This document shows positions 12,801-27,800 of a DNA stretch of 64,000 nucleotides, piece by piece. The position numbers were made by a program, and so were the translations under genes. Under the pieces are notes generated by a model. The model was not told the origin of the DNA, did no database searches, and saw nothing but the letters and a program-made list of their open reading frames with translations. How positions within the stretch are numbered: position 1 is the stretch's first letter; the number at the start of each line of letters is the position of its first letter. The stretch covers positions 121,386,382 to 121,450,381 of the forward strand of contig NC_056527.1 of the NCBI RefSeq assembly GCF_019175285.1, given 5' to 3'. The stretch comes from Sceloporus undulatus. Lineage: Eukaryota > Chordata > Lepidosauria > Squamata > Phrynosomatidae.

Positions 12801-15800
12801 AGGTAAACCCATGGTGGATCGTGCTGAATTTGGTTCCTCCGTTTGTTATTTTGAGTGATTCTTGATTTAATTCACTCCAATTTTGTTCTTGACAGAGTTC
12901 TCTGGCAGAGACACTAGATAGCAGTGGAAGTTCAGACACGCAAAGGACCGACATGATCTACACAATTGAAGATGTTCCCCCCTGGTACCTCTGCATATTT
13001 TTGGGGTTACAGGTACAGTTTAAGCATACTGTGGCAAAATATTTTGGCTTTCAGATTACTCTTGGTGAAGAGTAATTAAAATTCAAAGGCTTCTCCTTTG
13101 ATGTGTGTTAGCAGGAACTTGGAAATGATCGTTTTGGATCATTTAAATTGAAAGCTGCATAAGGTTTTAGGAAGAGCTATGGCATATAGAAAGGCATTTG
13201 CCCCCAAATCAGAATTAATTGGTAATTACGTAGAGGTAATTTAATGTGCTCAAAGTGACATTGATAAAATACTCTTGGGGTCCTTGAAATGGCAGAAACA
13301 AACTCAAGGTAACAATATATACTGATTGCTAATAGACCACGTCTTTGTACTTGCAGCACTACTTAACCTGTTTTAGTGGGACTATAGCCGTGCCCTTCTT
13401 GCTAGCAGATGCCATGTGCGTTGGGTTTGACCAGTGGGCTACCAGCCAGCTGATTGGGACCATATTCTTCTGTGTTGGAATCACAACTTTGTTACAAACA
13501 ACCTTTGGATGCAGGTGAGTTTAATGCTTACTATTTAGTAAGCTACCTACCTAATAGTATGCTTACTATCTAGAGCTACCCCCCAAGCTACTTGTCATAT
13601 CTGTTTTTTCTTCCTGATGCTTTCCACATATTGTACAAGTATTCCCCAAATCTTCAGTCATCATTGAGCGTTATAGTGCAACACAACTGGGGGATTCTGC
13701 ATTGCTATACTATAAAGAGTAAAGCCAGAGAAGAAGGAGGAAGAGCTTCCTAAATATATTTATAATTATTCAAACAGCAGACATCCATTTAGAAGTCTGT
13801 TAGGATTTTTTTAGCAGCCCCTTTCCGAACAAGGTTTGTCCCCCTTCCTACTTCTTCCTAGCCATTTTATCAGTGATAGCAATGGACCCACAAGGGTTGG
13901 CAGCTGCTGATAAGGGTGCAATACAAGGGTCTAGTAAAAAGCCCCAAGTGCCCTGTCCCAAACAAGGCATATGAGCTTATAATCTTGAGTTGCACTTACA
14001 TAGGTGACAGACAGGATTCTGGTCTTCATATTATGGGCAGATAATATGAATTACCTTGTAATTGTGCCTTTCTGAAATATATGTTTAACCTTCTCCACCT
14101 CCCTCATGTTCAGGAGTTATATTTTAACAACTGTCTAAGCACAGAATGATTTTGAATACCTTGAACCTTGGGGATTTGCTTGGGGTGGGTGGTCCCTTCA
14201 TTGATACAGGTCATAGCTCTTTCATACTCTTATTGTGTTATTGTGGCCAGTTCATTATTGGTGAACGGCCTTCTCTTGGCATCTTTTTGAGCATTTAGAA
14301 AATTGAGATTTCTACCTAATAAGTATTATTCTGTACTTGACTAGTTTTTTTTAATTTAAAAATTGATTTTCATCTTTATTCAAGATCCAAAGTATGGTGA
14401 GCAATGTTCTATATCCATACTCTTCCTGCGTGGAACAAGAATGAGAAACGAAGTGGAGAAATTGTTGTATTAAACTTGTGTCAGTTCCAGTTATTCCAGT
14501 AATTATAAATGTTGGAATCTTTTCCTCAAAAGTAGAATATATTTACCCATGAAACAGAATATTGGGTGGAGGAGAGTAGCTCAGTCGGATAAAGAGCTCA
14601 AGCCAGTGTAAATAACATTGTGAAGACAGTTTAAGAGAATCCTCCCAAGGAAAACCCCGAGCCTTGTGCAGTAATTATCCAGGTTTCCTGAATTAAAGTC
14701 AGAGTGATCTGTTATCTGTTTTTTCTCTTTTATAAAATGCACTTTTGTCCTTTACTTTCTCTTTACCTGCCAAGAATACTTCTGCTTTTCCTTTCTTGAA
14801 ATACAAAGGTGTAGGCCACTCTCCTTGGTTTTCTGGAAAGAAGATCATATTTATTATTCCTTGCAGATTGGCTAATGCTTTGTTCCTCTGCCTCTTTGAA
14901 CTGCCCTGCCCTGCCATTAAAATGAACCAAACCCTAAAAATGTTTCTTCTCTAATCTGGAGTAGGTCAAAGTGTGCCAGATGCACATATAAAAGCCACCA
15001 TAAAAAAGAAAGAAAGAAAGAAAGCTAGATGAAATTGTGCTGACTTCTGTGTTTCTTGTTGTAAAAATCCAGCCCTAAGTGTGGTTACAGCTCACTAGGA
15101 GTGTCCAGACACTAAGATTTGCTAATTCAATTTAAGACCTCCTTTCAGCCTTTGCCATTCTAGTCAGTGTTTGCATGAATAAGTGGTGCAAAAGCAAACC
15201 AGGAATGGGAGCAATCAGAATTGCAGAGGTCCTCACTGCACCAGATCTGCTGACCATGATTGAGAGATTGGAATACTGCATCTGAAACTATCCACAGTGA
15301 TAGTATTTCCTCCCCTTTTTCTTCAAATCAATTTTACAGTGCTTTCAAACATCAAATTCCATTGTTACAAAAATACTATCGGTTACCTGGAGTGGTTCTG
15401 GCAGCCTAGCATCCATTTGGATTCTAGGATTGAAGCACCAGCACCTTAAAGAACCGGAGGATGAACTCTCACAGTCTGGAAGGACCAAAGTAAAAGTTGA
15501 AGTTGCTCTGTATTGCATCAACTCTTTGAAGGAACTGCCACTGTAATTTTAAAGACTTAGTGTTCTTTCACAGTATGTCTGTGTGAGCATAATAATTTGC
15601 ATTTCAGCTAGCTGAAGTAAGTGTTGAAATGTTAATTACTGCTTTTGCCAGCCAGATGATCTCATGATGTGCAGCGATGCAGATGCACATTAGCAGAATG
15701 TGAGGAATTTGAGAAAAGATGAGTTGTTGTATACTTGAGTCTTTATTTTTCCACCTCTCTGTTTCACATGAAAGCCAAATATACTAATTAGCCTTGCATT

Positions 15801-18800
15801 TTATTATTATTATCCCTGTATTCTATATGAAATTAGGACAGCTTTCTGCTTGGGAAGGCAATATATAAATGCATTAAATACATTTTGCAGAGCAAAGTGC
15901 TTTAGTGTGTATATATGGAGCCTAGCTGAGCTTTTTAGGGTGGAAAAATGCTCTTAGAGCAGTTCATAGTAAAGTAACATTACTTGCCTGTCTCATTATA
16001 TTAATATTATTTAGATATTTGAAGAATGTATCTGTTGATCTGATGCAAGAAAAATGGGCCAGTAGAATATTTCCATTTTACTGATGTTGCTTGTTGTTGT
16101 TGTGTGCTTTCAAGTCATGTCCAACTTATGGCGAACCTCCCTCTGAGGCTGAGAGTGTGTGACTTGAGTGAGGATTCAAACCCTGACCTCTCAGAGTCCT
16201 TGGCCAACAACACTCAACACACCACCCTGGCTTATTTTTACTTGTGAGGATGGGTGTGTCCAGAGTCACTGCCTCAGTTAGTAGATAATCTGAGATGTGT
16301 ATCTCTTCCTTGTTATTTCTCTTTACCTAAAATCTCTTCTAATTTTATCAAATGCAAATACACCCCAAGATAGTCCTTTTCTTCGACCTCTTAGAAAGAT
16401 TTTTAGGCAAAGCATGATGTCGTTGCAAAAAGTGTAAGCCGTTTTCTCACCCTCCCTCCTCTTCTTCCCCCAGGTTACCTTTGTTCCAGGCCAGTGCATT
16501 TGCATTCTTGGCTCCTGCCAGAGCTATTCTCTCCTTGGACAAATGGAAATGTAATAACACAGGTGAGCAAACACCCTATTCATTGGACAGGGGAAAGTTA
16601 TCCTAATTCTCTTTTTAAAAACAATTAGTGGTTGTGTTGAATTTTGAAAATCTGGGGGAAAGTTCTGTAGCCTCACCTGATTTTGGGATAACTCAGGGGC
16701 AGATCCTGCCCAATATGTGTCCAGTGTTGGGCTCTAGCAAAACTTGGCTGTAGCTAGTAAGTGAATGATGGAAGAGGCAGGCTTCATGCTGGTGCTAAGA
16801 AGTGGTAGTTCAGTATATGAAGACTGGCCAACCCATTTCAATCCCAGATTTTGATTTTTGTTTTGGGCTGGTCTATCACAAGATCTAATTTTACAGAAGA
16901 AAAAGCGAACATCTGCTGGTGGCTGTGAGATGGGCTGCATGAAGTCCCTTGGTTCAAAGGCAGTGCTGGAGGAGCAGTAGTGGAAGAAGACTGTCTTTTC
17001 ATGCCCCAGTTTTTCTTGCTTTCTCAAACCCATCAGGTTGCCCACTGTGGGAAACAGAATGGCAAACAATTAGTCTGATCCAGCAGGGTTCTTGTTTAAG
17101 TTATTTTCACTTGGGTATTTTTAGGCAACATTTGTTTTGACAGATGTACTGGAATAAACCACAGTGACCTTTGCAACTCTGGCTTGGCGTTATAGGGTAA
17201 GCCGCAGCAAATCTTGGGCTGTGACCCTCTGTACCCTGCCCCTTCTGGTGCGACCATGAGAAGTTCGGTTTTAAACTAACCACAATTTAGAATTATGTTC
17301 AAAGCCTACAACTGTGGATAATCTTAGTTGTGATTAGTAAAGACAGGCTAGCGACATAAACTGTGGGTTCACAGTGGCTTGTTTTCAGTACTTATTGTTT
17401 CAGACATGATAAGTCACATTTGGACTACAATGGAAGCAAAAGCTTTTTAATGCAAGGCATGCTTGAAGAGGAGTGGGGGGTGGATAAGCCTGACATTTGC
17501 TGTATCTGACTGTTGCAACACTTGACTAAACCGTGGTTTAGCGTTAAATACATATGCATTCATAAAGATCCTTTGACCCTAAGTTTCTGTTCTGAAAGAT
17601 AGCCTTCCATTGTTTCTGTGTTGTTTACATGATGTTTTGCAGAGTAGAAAGTGCTTCTATTGTTACTTGCTAGCCTCAACACCTTGAATACAAGTGTAGG
17701 TTAGTGTAACTTGGTCAGTTATAGATAATCAGGAGGATAATTATGGTGATGTCCAGGATATCTGTTAGAGCAAGCGAGTATAAAATATTGCAAAAGTGCT
17801 TTTGCTACTAATTGATATCTGTGAATGACTAGAGGAAGACCCAAACTGTTGCTTAAGAAGGCAGATTGATCAAATCCTGATGACTCAGGGCATCTTGCCT
17901 CAAGTTGCTTTGATGCATTCTTTGAATTAAAATCTCTATCTGGTTCCCAGGAAAGCCCAACTAGATTTCAAAGATGATTGTATGGAAACGATTCCTGAGC
18001 TGATGGCTTATCATTAGATGCAAAGTGTATTAGGGTTCTTACACCTTGTCTTCCAAGCAGCCGCTCTCTGAGAGAAGCCAGTATTGTCCTCATTTTGCAG
18101 AGGGAGAGACAATGAAGGATAATGGTTAACAGATAACGATTCAGCCGCTTTCAGCTGCCTAAGCCCAGGGTTAAACTGAGATGTGGACTTTGGTACGTGT
18201 CCAGTCTTACACATATAGCCATCTTGTTCTTCTCAGGTTGGATGAAGTAGTTCGGCAGCATCTTAAGAATTAGTATCAGATGTGTGGGTTTCTCCTCTCC
18301 CTCCCCAAGTGTAGCTGGAAACCCTTTTGAAAAACACAAAACCTTGGAAAGAGATAATGCACCAACATTCTTTTTATCTTATTCAAGAAGACTGTTTTGG
18401 GGGTTTTCTTTTGCTAAGTAAATGCAGCTGGACAGGAAATGCTCTTTTAAAAAACCTCAACATTTCCAAACATCCTTACATATTTGTAGCTATAGCCAAA
18501 GTTTTTCTAGAGGAGAGTGTGTTATAAATATTTCCCTGGTTGACTTGCCTTGACCGGATGCCAGTCTTAAACTTCATGCCCAGCCATTTGTGATATTTTA
18601 CCTTCACAGTGCTCCTTATCTTTTCCTCCAGCCATCTAATAGCAATGGAGCAGGAACTTTTTAAAGAGCCAGAGTGAACCACATTAAAATTTATGTACTT
18701 TCAGGAACTGGATGATGTCTGGTTATAGAATCAATTTTGTTCCTTTTGCATAGAAGTCTAGACTCTCACAGGCACAGATTACACTGAGCATGTATTATTA

Positions 18801-21800
18801 TGTGTTAACTGCTATGCATTAGGTCAAATAGTCTGACTAGATAGATCAGTCTGATTCCATTCCTTCATGCCTAAGGGGCTATGCCCTGATATGTGGAAAT
18901 GACTCCGGAATCATAAATATAGACTTTTTTGTTTCTTGGAAGAACCCTTGTTCTGTCTTCCTTGACCACTTCTAACCTTCATGCGGCGTCAGACAGGAAC
19001 TGCTGTGGCTGTCTAGCCAGGAAAATTAATAGGCGACCCAGTTGGAGACATAATATGCAAACGTCACATTATCTGTGCTGTGAAGTCGTGCACATGCCAG
19101 CCTTAAGTAAATGTCGTCCGAAGTAAATGCTTGGAGTTAGCCACTCCGGTATATTGTGTGGCAATAATGCTGAGCCCTGGAGGGATTAATGTATCAGTAC
19201 AATGCTTACAGCCTGTTTCATTAACAGAAAAAAAGTGCTTCTATACTATGTGTGGAATAGGAAAAATGTGAACCAGAAGCAAGAGTGAGGTTGAATTTAA
19301 AAGATTAAATCATACCATATTGGGGTGGGTAAACCTGTCAATTGAAAATCTGAACAATTAACTTGAACCACCCGGAGTAAAAATGTTAAATACTGGGGGA
19401 AATAGTCCTGGCTACAAGAGGGCCCCATACGAATATCCATTTTGCCTGGGCCAGCGTTTCCAACAACAGCCAGCACCCATAACTTTTGGCCACTTCCAAA
19501 CAGAGCATGCCCATGGGTGCAGGCATCACCTTGCCTTTCTTCCTAGCAACTGTAAGTGGCTTTGTGGTCTTCTTTCTTTTTCAGGGAAAGATTGCCCAGG
19601 GTAGGTTTGCCTTAGGTCGACTCCTAGGGATTAGGTGGCTGCAATGTCTTCTAGGGGTCCTTAAGAAGTCCCCTGCAAAAAAAAACATACAAACCCAAAC
19701 ACAGCTTTTCTGCAATGCCATCAAACTTCCAGGTCATTTCCTAAAACAGTGCAGTGGAGGCAGACACATGGCACAATTACCTCTGTGGGCTTTTGAGGGC
19801 CAAAGAGTTTTGAATGCCCTTGGGGCCATAAAAACAACCTTCGGGGTGCACTTCCCCTACTCCTGCCTTGAGTAAATTATCCAGTGTCATAGTTTTGGGC
19901 TTGCTGCTTCTTTTGTCCCTGTCTTGTTCTACATGGAATTTAGTGATGAAGGGTGGAATGTCATCTGGGAGAATTATTGCACTTTATTTTGCCACAATGC
20001 AAAATGTTGGTTTTTTTCCCCCTTCCAAGGCATAACGGTTACAAATGGAACAACGGAGCTGCTGCATACCGAACATATCTGGTACCCAAGGATACGAGAG
20101 GTAACTCGCTTAGTGGATTCACTGCTGTTTCCTCTCCTTCAGTGGATGCTACTCATCTGGATGGCTCACCACCTCTGAATTGTTAAAATGGTTGCCCTCT
20201 TACTTTGCTTCTTTTTTGAAAGTGGCTTTGTCTACATGTTCACACCATGCAGATTTTAACCTTCCATGTGTGTTCCTTTGTCACTGCAAAGCTACAAAAA
20301 CCCAGGGAAGCGTATTACGCTGTTGGTGAGGGCATGCTGTCATAGCAGGGAGTTGGCATTCTCCATTTTGTGACATGCAAGTGCTTCTCAACACTCATAG
20401 CTACAATAACTAATTAATTTTTTTAAACCCCCACTGGATTATCTTGCTCAACTGGGCATCCAACTGCTTTGCAAGAGAATAAGCAGCACATTGTCATTGT
20501 ATTTTTGTTTCAGAATGCCATCTACAGTTGGGAGCACTGCCTAGCTTTCCCCAGATGATTTGTTTCCCATGCTCAGTTTCTCCTTCCCCTCTAATACCTA
20601 GTCTTTAGATGCCAATGTCCTTTATCCTTAAGAACCCAGGACACTTGTCTCACTACAGGGGAGGGAAACATTAGTATAGACCTCCCCCTCCAATTCACAC
20701 GTGTGTCATGGAACTTTTCTCCCATCCCATTGTTTTGGGCTGCCAGTTGTTCCTCAATTTAAAACATCCCCTCTCTCTTCCCCATCTTCAAACCATAGCT
20801 CCATCCTGCCAAGAGGCCTGCAGCCAAGGGGGGGCTGGCAGTCTCCTGAGACCACTGCGCTGCTCTATGCCAGCTTCTAAAGAGCACGTGTGACCAAATG
20901 CATCATACACTCTGCCCCTAGGAGCTAAGAGCATCACCTCCGTGGCGCCACCAGCCCCTGCCGGTTCGATCTGAGAACTTTAAAGGTTAGCTTGGAACCC
21001 AGGTCTTCCTGTATGACAGTGTGATGTGCTATTGACACAACTGCCAGGCCAGTCTAATGACCCTGTTGTGTGTTTTAAACCAGAGCAACGTGCTTAAGCA
21101 GTAAGAGGAAGAGGAGGACGTTGATAACTATTCTATTGAACCGGCTTCTGTCGGTGCCATATAGAACGTACCTCTAAACTTCAGATATTCTTTCGCCTGG
21201 AAAACTTACTGCATAAGCACCCAGTTGAATGACACATGCCATTGCCCAGTTCTGCTTAGTCAATGAAATCTTTGGCTTGCAGTTCATGGCCCATTCCAAA
21301 CCCTGCACAGATACATAAATGAAAGCTTTTTTGTTTTTGCTTTTAAAAAATCTAATTGAGATATTTCTTTTTTCTCTGTGTTCAGATCCAAGGTGCTATT
21401 ATCATGTCATCTTTGATAGAAGTGGTAATTGGGTTCTTGGGCCTGCCAGGAGCTCTCCTGAGATATATTGGGCCTCTGACGATTACGCCGACTGTGGCTC
21501 TCATTGGGCTCTCTGGCTTCCAGGCGGCGGGGGAGAGAGCGGGGAAACACTGGGGCATCGCCATGCTGTAAGTATGCCTTGCTTTTCCTTTCAGTGTTGA
21601 TGCTTTTTAGTTCTCCCTGGATTAGCTGCCAGGGCCAGGCAGTGCAGAGCATTGCCTCTGATCCCCTTTATCTAGTATCCTAAATTGAGCCCAAGTGGGT
21701 AGCCCACATGGTGATGCCGCAGGGCTCCTCCGCTGATTTTAAAGAGTGTGTTGCTTTCCAGATGCTTAACACAGCTAAAAACATTAGTAAGAGTAAAAAC

Positions 21801-24800
21801 TGAAAGAGTAAGAAATAAACAACATCTGGATGAATGACTTCTTGAGGCCAGTGCAAAAGGGTTCTGCTTTGTTTAACTACCTGAGTCAAAGGAGAGGGGC
21901 TTATCCAGACCTCCTTTGCTAAAGTAGTTTTGGGAGAACTGGTGTGAATGCCTGCCCATCGCTGCGACCAAACACAACACTGTGCCCTTTTTGCCTGTGT
22001 TCTTTTTGGCAAGATTATTTTAAATGGATTGGTTAAGAATCATAGAGTTGGAAGGGGCTGCAAGGGGCATCTACCCAACCCCTTCCATGAAGGGATAAAC
22101 AATTACAGCACTCCTGAAATGTGGCTGTCCAGTCTCTGTTTAAAGACCTCCAAAGTCCACCACGCTCCAAGGCAGTCTCTTGAACTCTCAAAGAATATTT
22201 ACAGTAAAGAAGTTCTTCTTATTGTTTAGGTGGAATCTTATTGATTTGGTTCTAGTCTCTGGAGCAGGGGTAGGCAATCTTTTTGAGCCGGGGGCCGGGT
22301 TGCTGTCCCTCAGACAACTGGGGGGCCGAAGCCAAAAAATAAATAATTAAAAAAAAATTTTAAAAATTAAATATATAAATAAACCAAGACAAATGTAGGA
22401 CAAAATTTTCAAATGGAAGACACTTTTTAAAAAAAATGGAGGACATGCGAAAAAATTTGCTGATTTTTTAAAAAATGTTAATATAAATGCATGTTTCTGA
22501 GGCTTCTATAGACAATTGCCCCCCAAAGGCCCCGGCGGCAATTGGCGGCAGGACCGGGCTGGGACCGGTCCCAAGGCCTCGCCGGGCCGCATCCAGCCCA
22601 CGGGCCGCAGGTTGCCTACCCCTGCTCTGGAGCATCAGAAAACAAGCTTGCTCCCACATGACTTCCTTTCAGATCTTTTAAAAGCGCCATCATATCACCT
22701 CACAGTATTCTATTTTCAAAGCTAAACGTAGCCAGTTTCCTAAACCATTCCTCATAAAGCTTGGCTTCCATACCTTTGATCACCTGGACATTTTCTAGCT
22801 TGTCAAAATCCTTCTTGAATTGTGTAGCCCAGAATTGGACACAGGATTCCAGGTGAGGTCTGAACATAGGGGAACCTTTCTTGATCTGGACATTGGAAGG
22901 CTGCTATGCAACAGAAGGTGAATCAGACTTCCTCTCTATTGCAGCAAAAGGCAGGATTTCCAGCTGAGGGTGGAAATGATAGGGAGGTTTCTACTGGGCA
23001 AATGCCAGTAGAATATCAGAAGAAAAGCCATAGCAGTTCAGCTGTAGAAATGACGATGTGGGTTTCCTTTACTGGAGGTATTTATGCAGAGGCTGGATGG
23101 TCTCCTGACAGGGATGCTGGGGCTGCATTTTGCACTGCAGAGTTTGCCTTGAAGGTTGACTGCATTGCTTGTAAGGGTAGCTTCCAAGTTTAAGATTTTG
23201 TGATAATTGCTAGGAATCACAAGTGTTTATTTTGACTCACATTTACTTGTTCTATTAGCCAGTGATTCATGGATTAACCTATTTTTCACTTTCCCCTCCC
23301 CATTCAGAACTATATTTCTAGTGCTGTTGTTTTCTCAGTATGCCCGGAACGTCAAATTCCCTTTACCCATCTACAAATCCAAAAAAGGATGGACTGCATA
23401 CCGGTTGCAGCTCTTTAAAATGTTTCCTGTGAGTAATCGTTTGAGTTCTCAGTTTACTTGAGCTTTGAAATTGTAGGAGGCTGTAATTGATTTTTCTCCA
23501 ACCATATCACGAAACGGTTGCTGAGGACAAAGTAACAGGATAGCACTGCTTCACAGTTGTGTCCTGAAGAGTTTCAGCCTTTTCAGGCTGTGTATTTCCT
23601 TAGAGTCCTAAGGCAATCTTGATGAACCTCATGTTTATTGCAAGAAACCAAAGCTGTCATCAGGGATTATTAAAAAATGCGGTCTTTATGAAGACGGGCA
23701 GGATATAAATCAAAGGGATAAAACTTCACTTCTGGGGCGACTGCCCACATAATTGGTTTTTTTAAAAGCTTGACTAAATCATTTTAGCTAGCAGGGCTCT
23801 GTCAATGGCTATCCGCTCTAATAACTGAGTCATTTGGTGACGTTAAGACAAACCTGTCACAGGGGTTTCTTGGAAAGATTTGTTCAGAGGAGATTAACCT
23901 TTGCCTTCCTCTGTGGCTGAGAGAGAGTGCTTTGCCCAAGTTCATGTAATGAGTTTCCATGGCCCAGTGCGAATTCAAATCCTGGTCTTCAGAGGACTAG
24001 TCCAGCTCTCAGACTACTACACCATGAACTTCTGTATTCAGATGTAGTATACCTTTGGTGATTGTATGCAGAGAACTAGCAGGGGATAGCCACCTCCTTG
24101 GCTCAGCCCTGATTGTGAGCTTCTTTTTTGGCTCATCTGTCTGTCCACAGCTGCATACAGTCTGCTATCCTAGAAAGTATTTCTCATGAGATTTAGTGTA
24201 TCAGTGCACCTCATCCGCCACATTGATATTGTTAATCGTCATCCATTGCCACAGGTGCTCTGCACATTATGCTACATCACCTTCCAAAAATCCCCTTTTT
24301 GTATTCTTCAGTTTGTCCTTTGGGATGTACTGCCTTCTTTTTTTGCGAGTTAATCAGTATGCAGAATGTTTAGTGGATCCAAAAGATCAATAGCAATCTC
24401 TTAAGTGCTTCTTTGGAGACGTTCCTGGTTTGGGAAACTGTATGAAAGATTGCATTTAAAATGAGGAAGGTCTTTTTTAAAAAAAAGAAAGAAAGAAAAG
24501 GTTTCTAAAGTTGCTGCTTTTTTGAAGAGTATCTGATAGCATTCTGTTTTTAATTCGGATATTGTGCAGAGTTTGTAACCAGATTGTTTTTGAGCATGGG
24601 TATTTTTGTTGCCGTATTCTAACTATTTTCCTCTGCCTCGCTGCAGATTATTCTTGCCATTCTGGTTTCCTGGCTGCTGTGCTTCATTTTCACGGTAACA
24701 GATGTCTTTCCACCTGATAACACTAAGTATGGATTCTATGCACGCACCGATGCTCGGCAAGGAGTACTTCTGGTAGCACCATGGTTCAAAGTCCCTTATC

Positions 24801-27800
24801 CATGTAAGTACATTTAGCGAGGATTCATGTGGGTACTTATGTTTTGCGTTTTGAAGTGATTTCCCCTTAAGCTTTGCATTTCCCCCTAAGCTTTGCATTA
24901 TCTCAGGCATACATTAATACCTTTCTTACTGCACTTTGCATAAGTTAGAAAAACAAACTACTCCCTCACTGGGACTATCCAGGGTCTAAAAAGAAAGAAT
25001 GAGAATAAAACTTTGGGGTTTGTTCAGCTTTCAATGCCTTGTAGAGGTGAAATGGCACCAAATATTATCGAGCTTCTTCAAGAAACCAGGTTAAACTTAG
25101 ATGATTGGGTTTATATTGATTTGGTAAGCAAGTGCCAAATGTTTTAATGGCTAGGGTCCTTTTGGTGATATACAGGCACTGTGTGTCCTCCTTTTGAATG
25201 TTACAAAGGATGTATTCTATATCTCTTTGCACGATACCTACCTTTTAATCCCTCCAGCCATCTTTAAAGAGCCGGGATCCACTGCCATGAGTGTTTGGGG
25301 GCCTTGGGAATAATGAAACAAAGCGTCCCTTGAACTAAGAGACTTGGAAGCCATTTAGTTTTAAAAGAAATGAAGAGGAATTCATTGTTTTTTGTCTTCA
25401 CAGTTCAGTGGGGATTGCCCACAATTTCAGCTGCTGGTGTAATAGGAATGCTCAGTGCGGTGGTTGCTAGCATCATTGAATCAATTGGCGATTATTATGC
25501 CTGTGCAAGGTTATCTTGTGCTCCTCCTCCACCCATCCATGCAATAAACAGGTGAGCCTCCCAAAAAGACCTCTTTGCTTTTGTTCCCTATTTCTTCATT
25601 TCTTCAAACCTGCCATTTGAGAACCATAAAGTCATAAATGCTCTTTGGCTCAGCTGCCCGATTTTGCTTTCTAAGATGTTGCATAATTTTTTCTCTCTTT
25701 TCAATTGCAGAGGTATTTTCATAGAAGGTCTTTCCTGTGTATTGGATGGAGTATTTGGTACCGGGAACGGATCTACTTCTTCTAGTCCTAACATTGGAGT
25801 CTTGGGAATTACAAAGGTACCAGATAGATGCAACCAAGCAAGTGTCATGCTTTTAGCAGCACTTTTGAGATTAGTCACAGTTGGAAGTTTCCACAAGGGT
25901 TCTTGAAGAGAGGAACTCAAGGGCAGAGTAGGATTAAAGTTGGAGTACAGTCTAAATTGCTGGGGAAATGTTTGAGAAAGACATTACTCTTTCAATAAAT
26001 TTTGATGAACCATCTGTACTTACAGTCAGAGTAAAACTGTGCCATCCATTCAGAGTATGTTTTTGAGTCAAGCAGACATTTGCAATAGGATACTTATTCT
26101 AGCAGTGAATGTGAGATACACACAACTGAAAAACCACTTGTAATCCTGTCCTTTTTGGTGTGATATGTTCAGGAATGTCTTCAGGCCGGATAAATAAGAA
26201 TGAATCAATGCAAAAAGTCCTTATATAATAGCTCTAAAAGCTATCTTCACTTCAAATAGTTCATCAAAATTCACTGAAAGAGGAATGCCTTTTAAAAACA
26301 TTTTTAATGTGTCTTCAGGTCACTTGTCAACATACGACAACCCCATGCATTTCATAGGGTTTTCTTAGGCAGGGAAGACTCAAAGGTGGTTTTGCCAGTT
26401 CCTCCCTCTGATAGTGAACCTACAATAATGAGTATTCCTTGATGACCTCCCATCCAGATACTCCTGCAACTTTAATCCAACTCTGCTCTTGAACAAGCCC
26501 TTATTTTATTCTTCTGTTTTGTACTTTAAATTGTAAACACTCCTCCAAGCCCACTTTGTCTGTGAGTGGGGCAAGCATCTCTTGAGAGACCCAGGTCTGC
26601 AGAGTTAAGCAAAGTCTGGTGCTTAATCACTCCTTATTCTCAATTAGGTTTGAAACTCTAAATGCAAACACTGCCATCTATTGGATGCATCTCTTTAAAC
26701 TTTTAAGGGGGGAAATTTTTAAAGAGTATGTACCTCTATTTTTCATGGCCTAATTTTACATTCTGTTAGGGAATATACACATATATGTGTACCCCTCAAA
26801 TCCTAAAGGCTGAGGTTTCATACAGTGGTGTGTTTAAAACCAAAGAGAGATGAGAAGAGAGAAAAAGAAAAGGAAGCTATCCAGAAGGCATCAGAATTGA
26901 AATCCCATTTTCTGCCCTAGTTAAATACTCTCTCACTCCTTGATACTAAAAATCAGTTATTACATAAAGAAAGGTGTGAGAGTGTACAATTGTTTGTTGG
27001 AAAGCAGTGACAGAAAGGAAAGGGGTCAAATAGGCTGTTGTCGGATTAGTACTATGACATGATCTCTGTATATAAGACATTTCTCAGCTGGCCGATAAGG
27101 TTCAGATTTTAGACAGTAAGTATACTTACTTTCTGTTTTCTTAAGCTGAGGTCTGCCACCAATATATCACTTGGCAGATTAATTTTGTTGTGTGCCTTCA
27201 AGTTGTTTTTGGTTTATGTAACCATAAGGCGAATCTGTCCTGTGGTTTTTGCTCAGAATGAATTGCCTTTGCCTTCTTCATAGATTTAATTATTTTTAAG
27301 CCAGAGAGTAACAGTGTTAAACATTAAGTGTTTTGATGGGGATTAGTGGAGGAGACAAATGATATCCAGACATTTGAAGATTTATTTGGTGGTGCTGTTG
27401 GTGGGGAGTAAAATGCCTATTTATTGTATTGCAGTTAATGAAATAGGAGCATAAGCAATTTTAGTAACACATTTTTCTGTCTTGAAAGCAATCTTCTGTC
27501 TTGTCAGTGCAGGCTTCCTTTGTACTTGACCTTTCCCAGTTAATAGATAAAGGCTAAAACAATAAAGCAAGGAAGAGTATTGTGAAAGAGGCCTTTGCTC
27601 CATGGACTGTGAGTGTCACATGGACTCTGATGCTTCTGCATGAAACTGCCAGCACAAAACCTTTTTGAGAAGTGGATTGGGGCTTCTCCTGAGAAGCTTT
27701 GTCAGAGTTAAAGCATCCTATGATTCAATTAGTGTAGCCTCAAGCAATGGACATTACTCTGCTTTATGCTGGTATTTTTTTCCAATGCTGTTATGTAATG

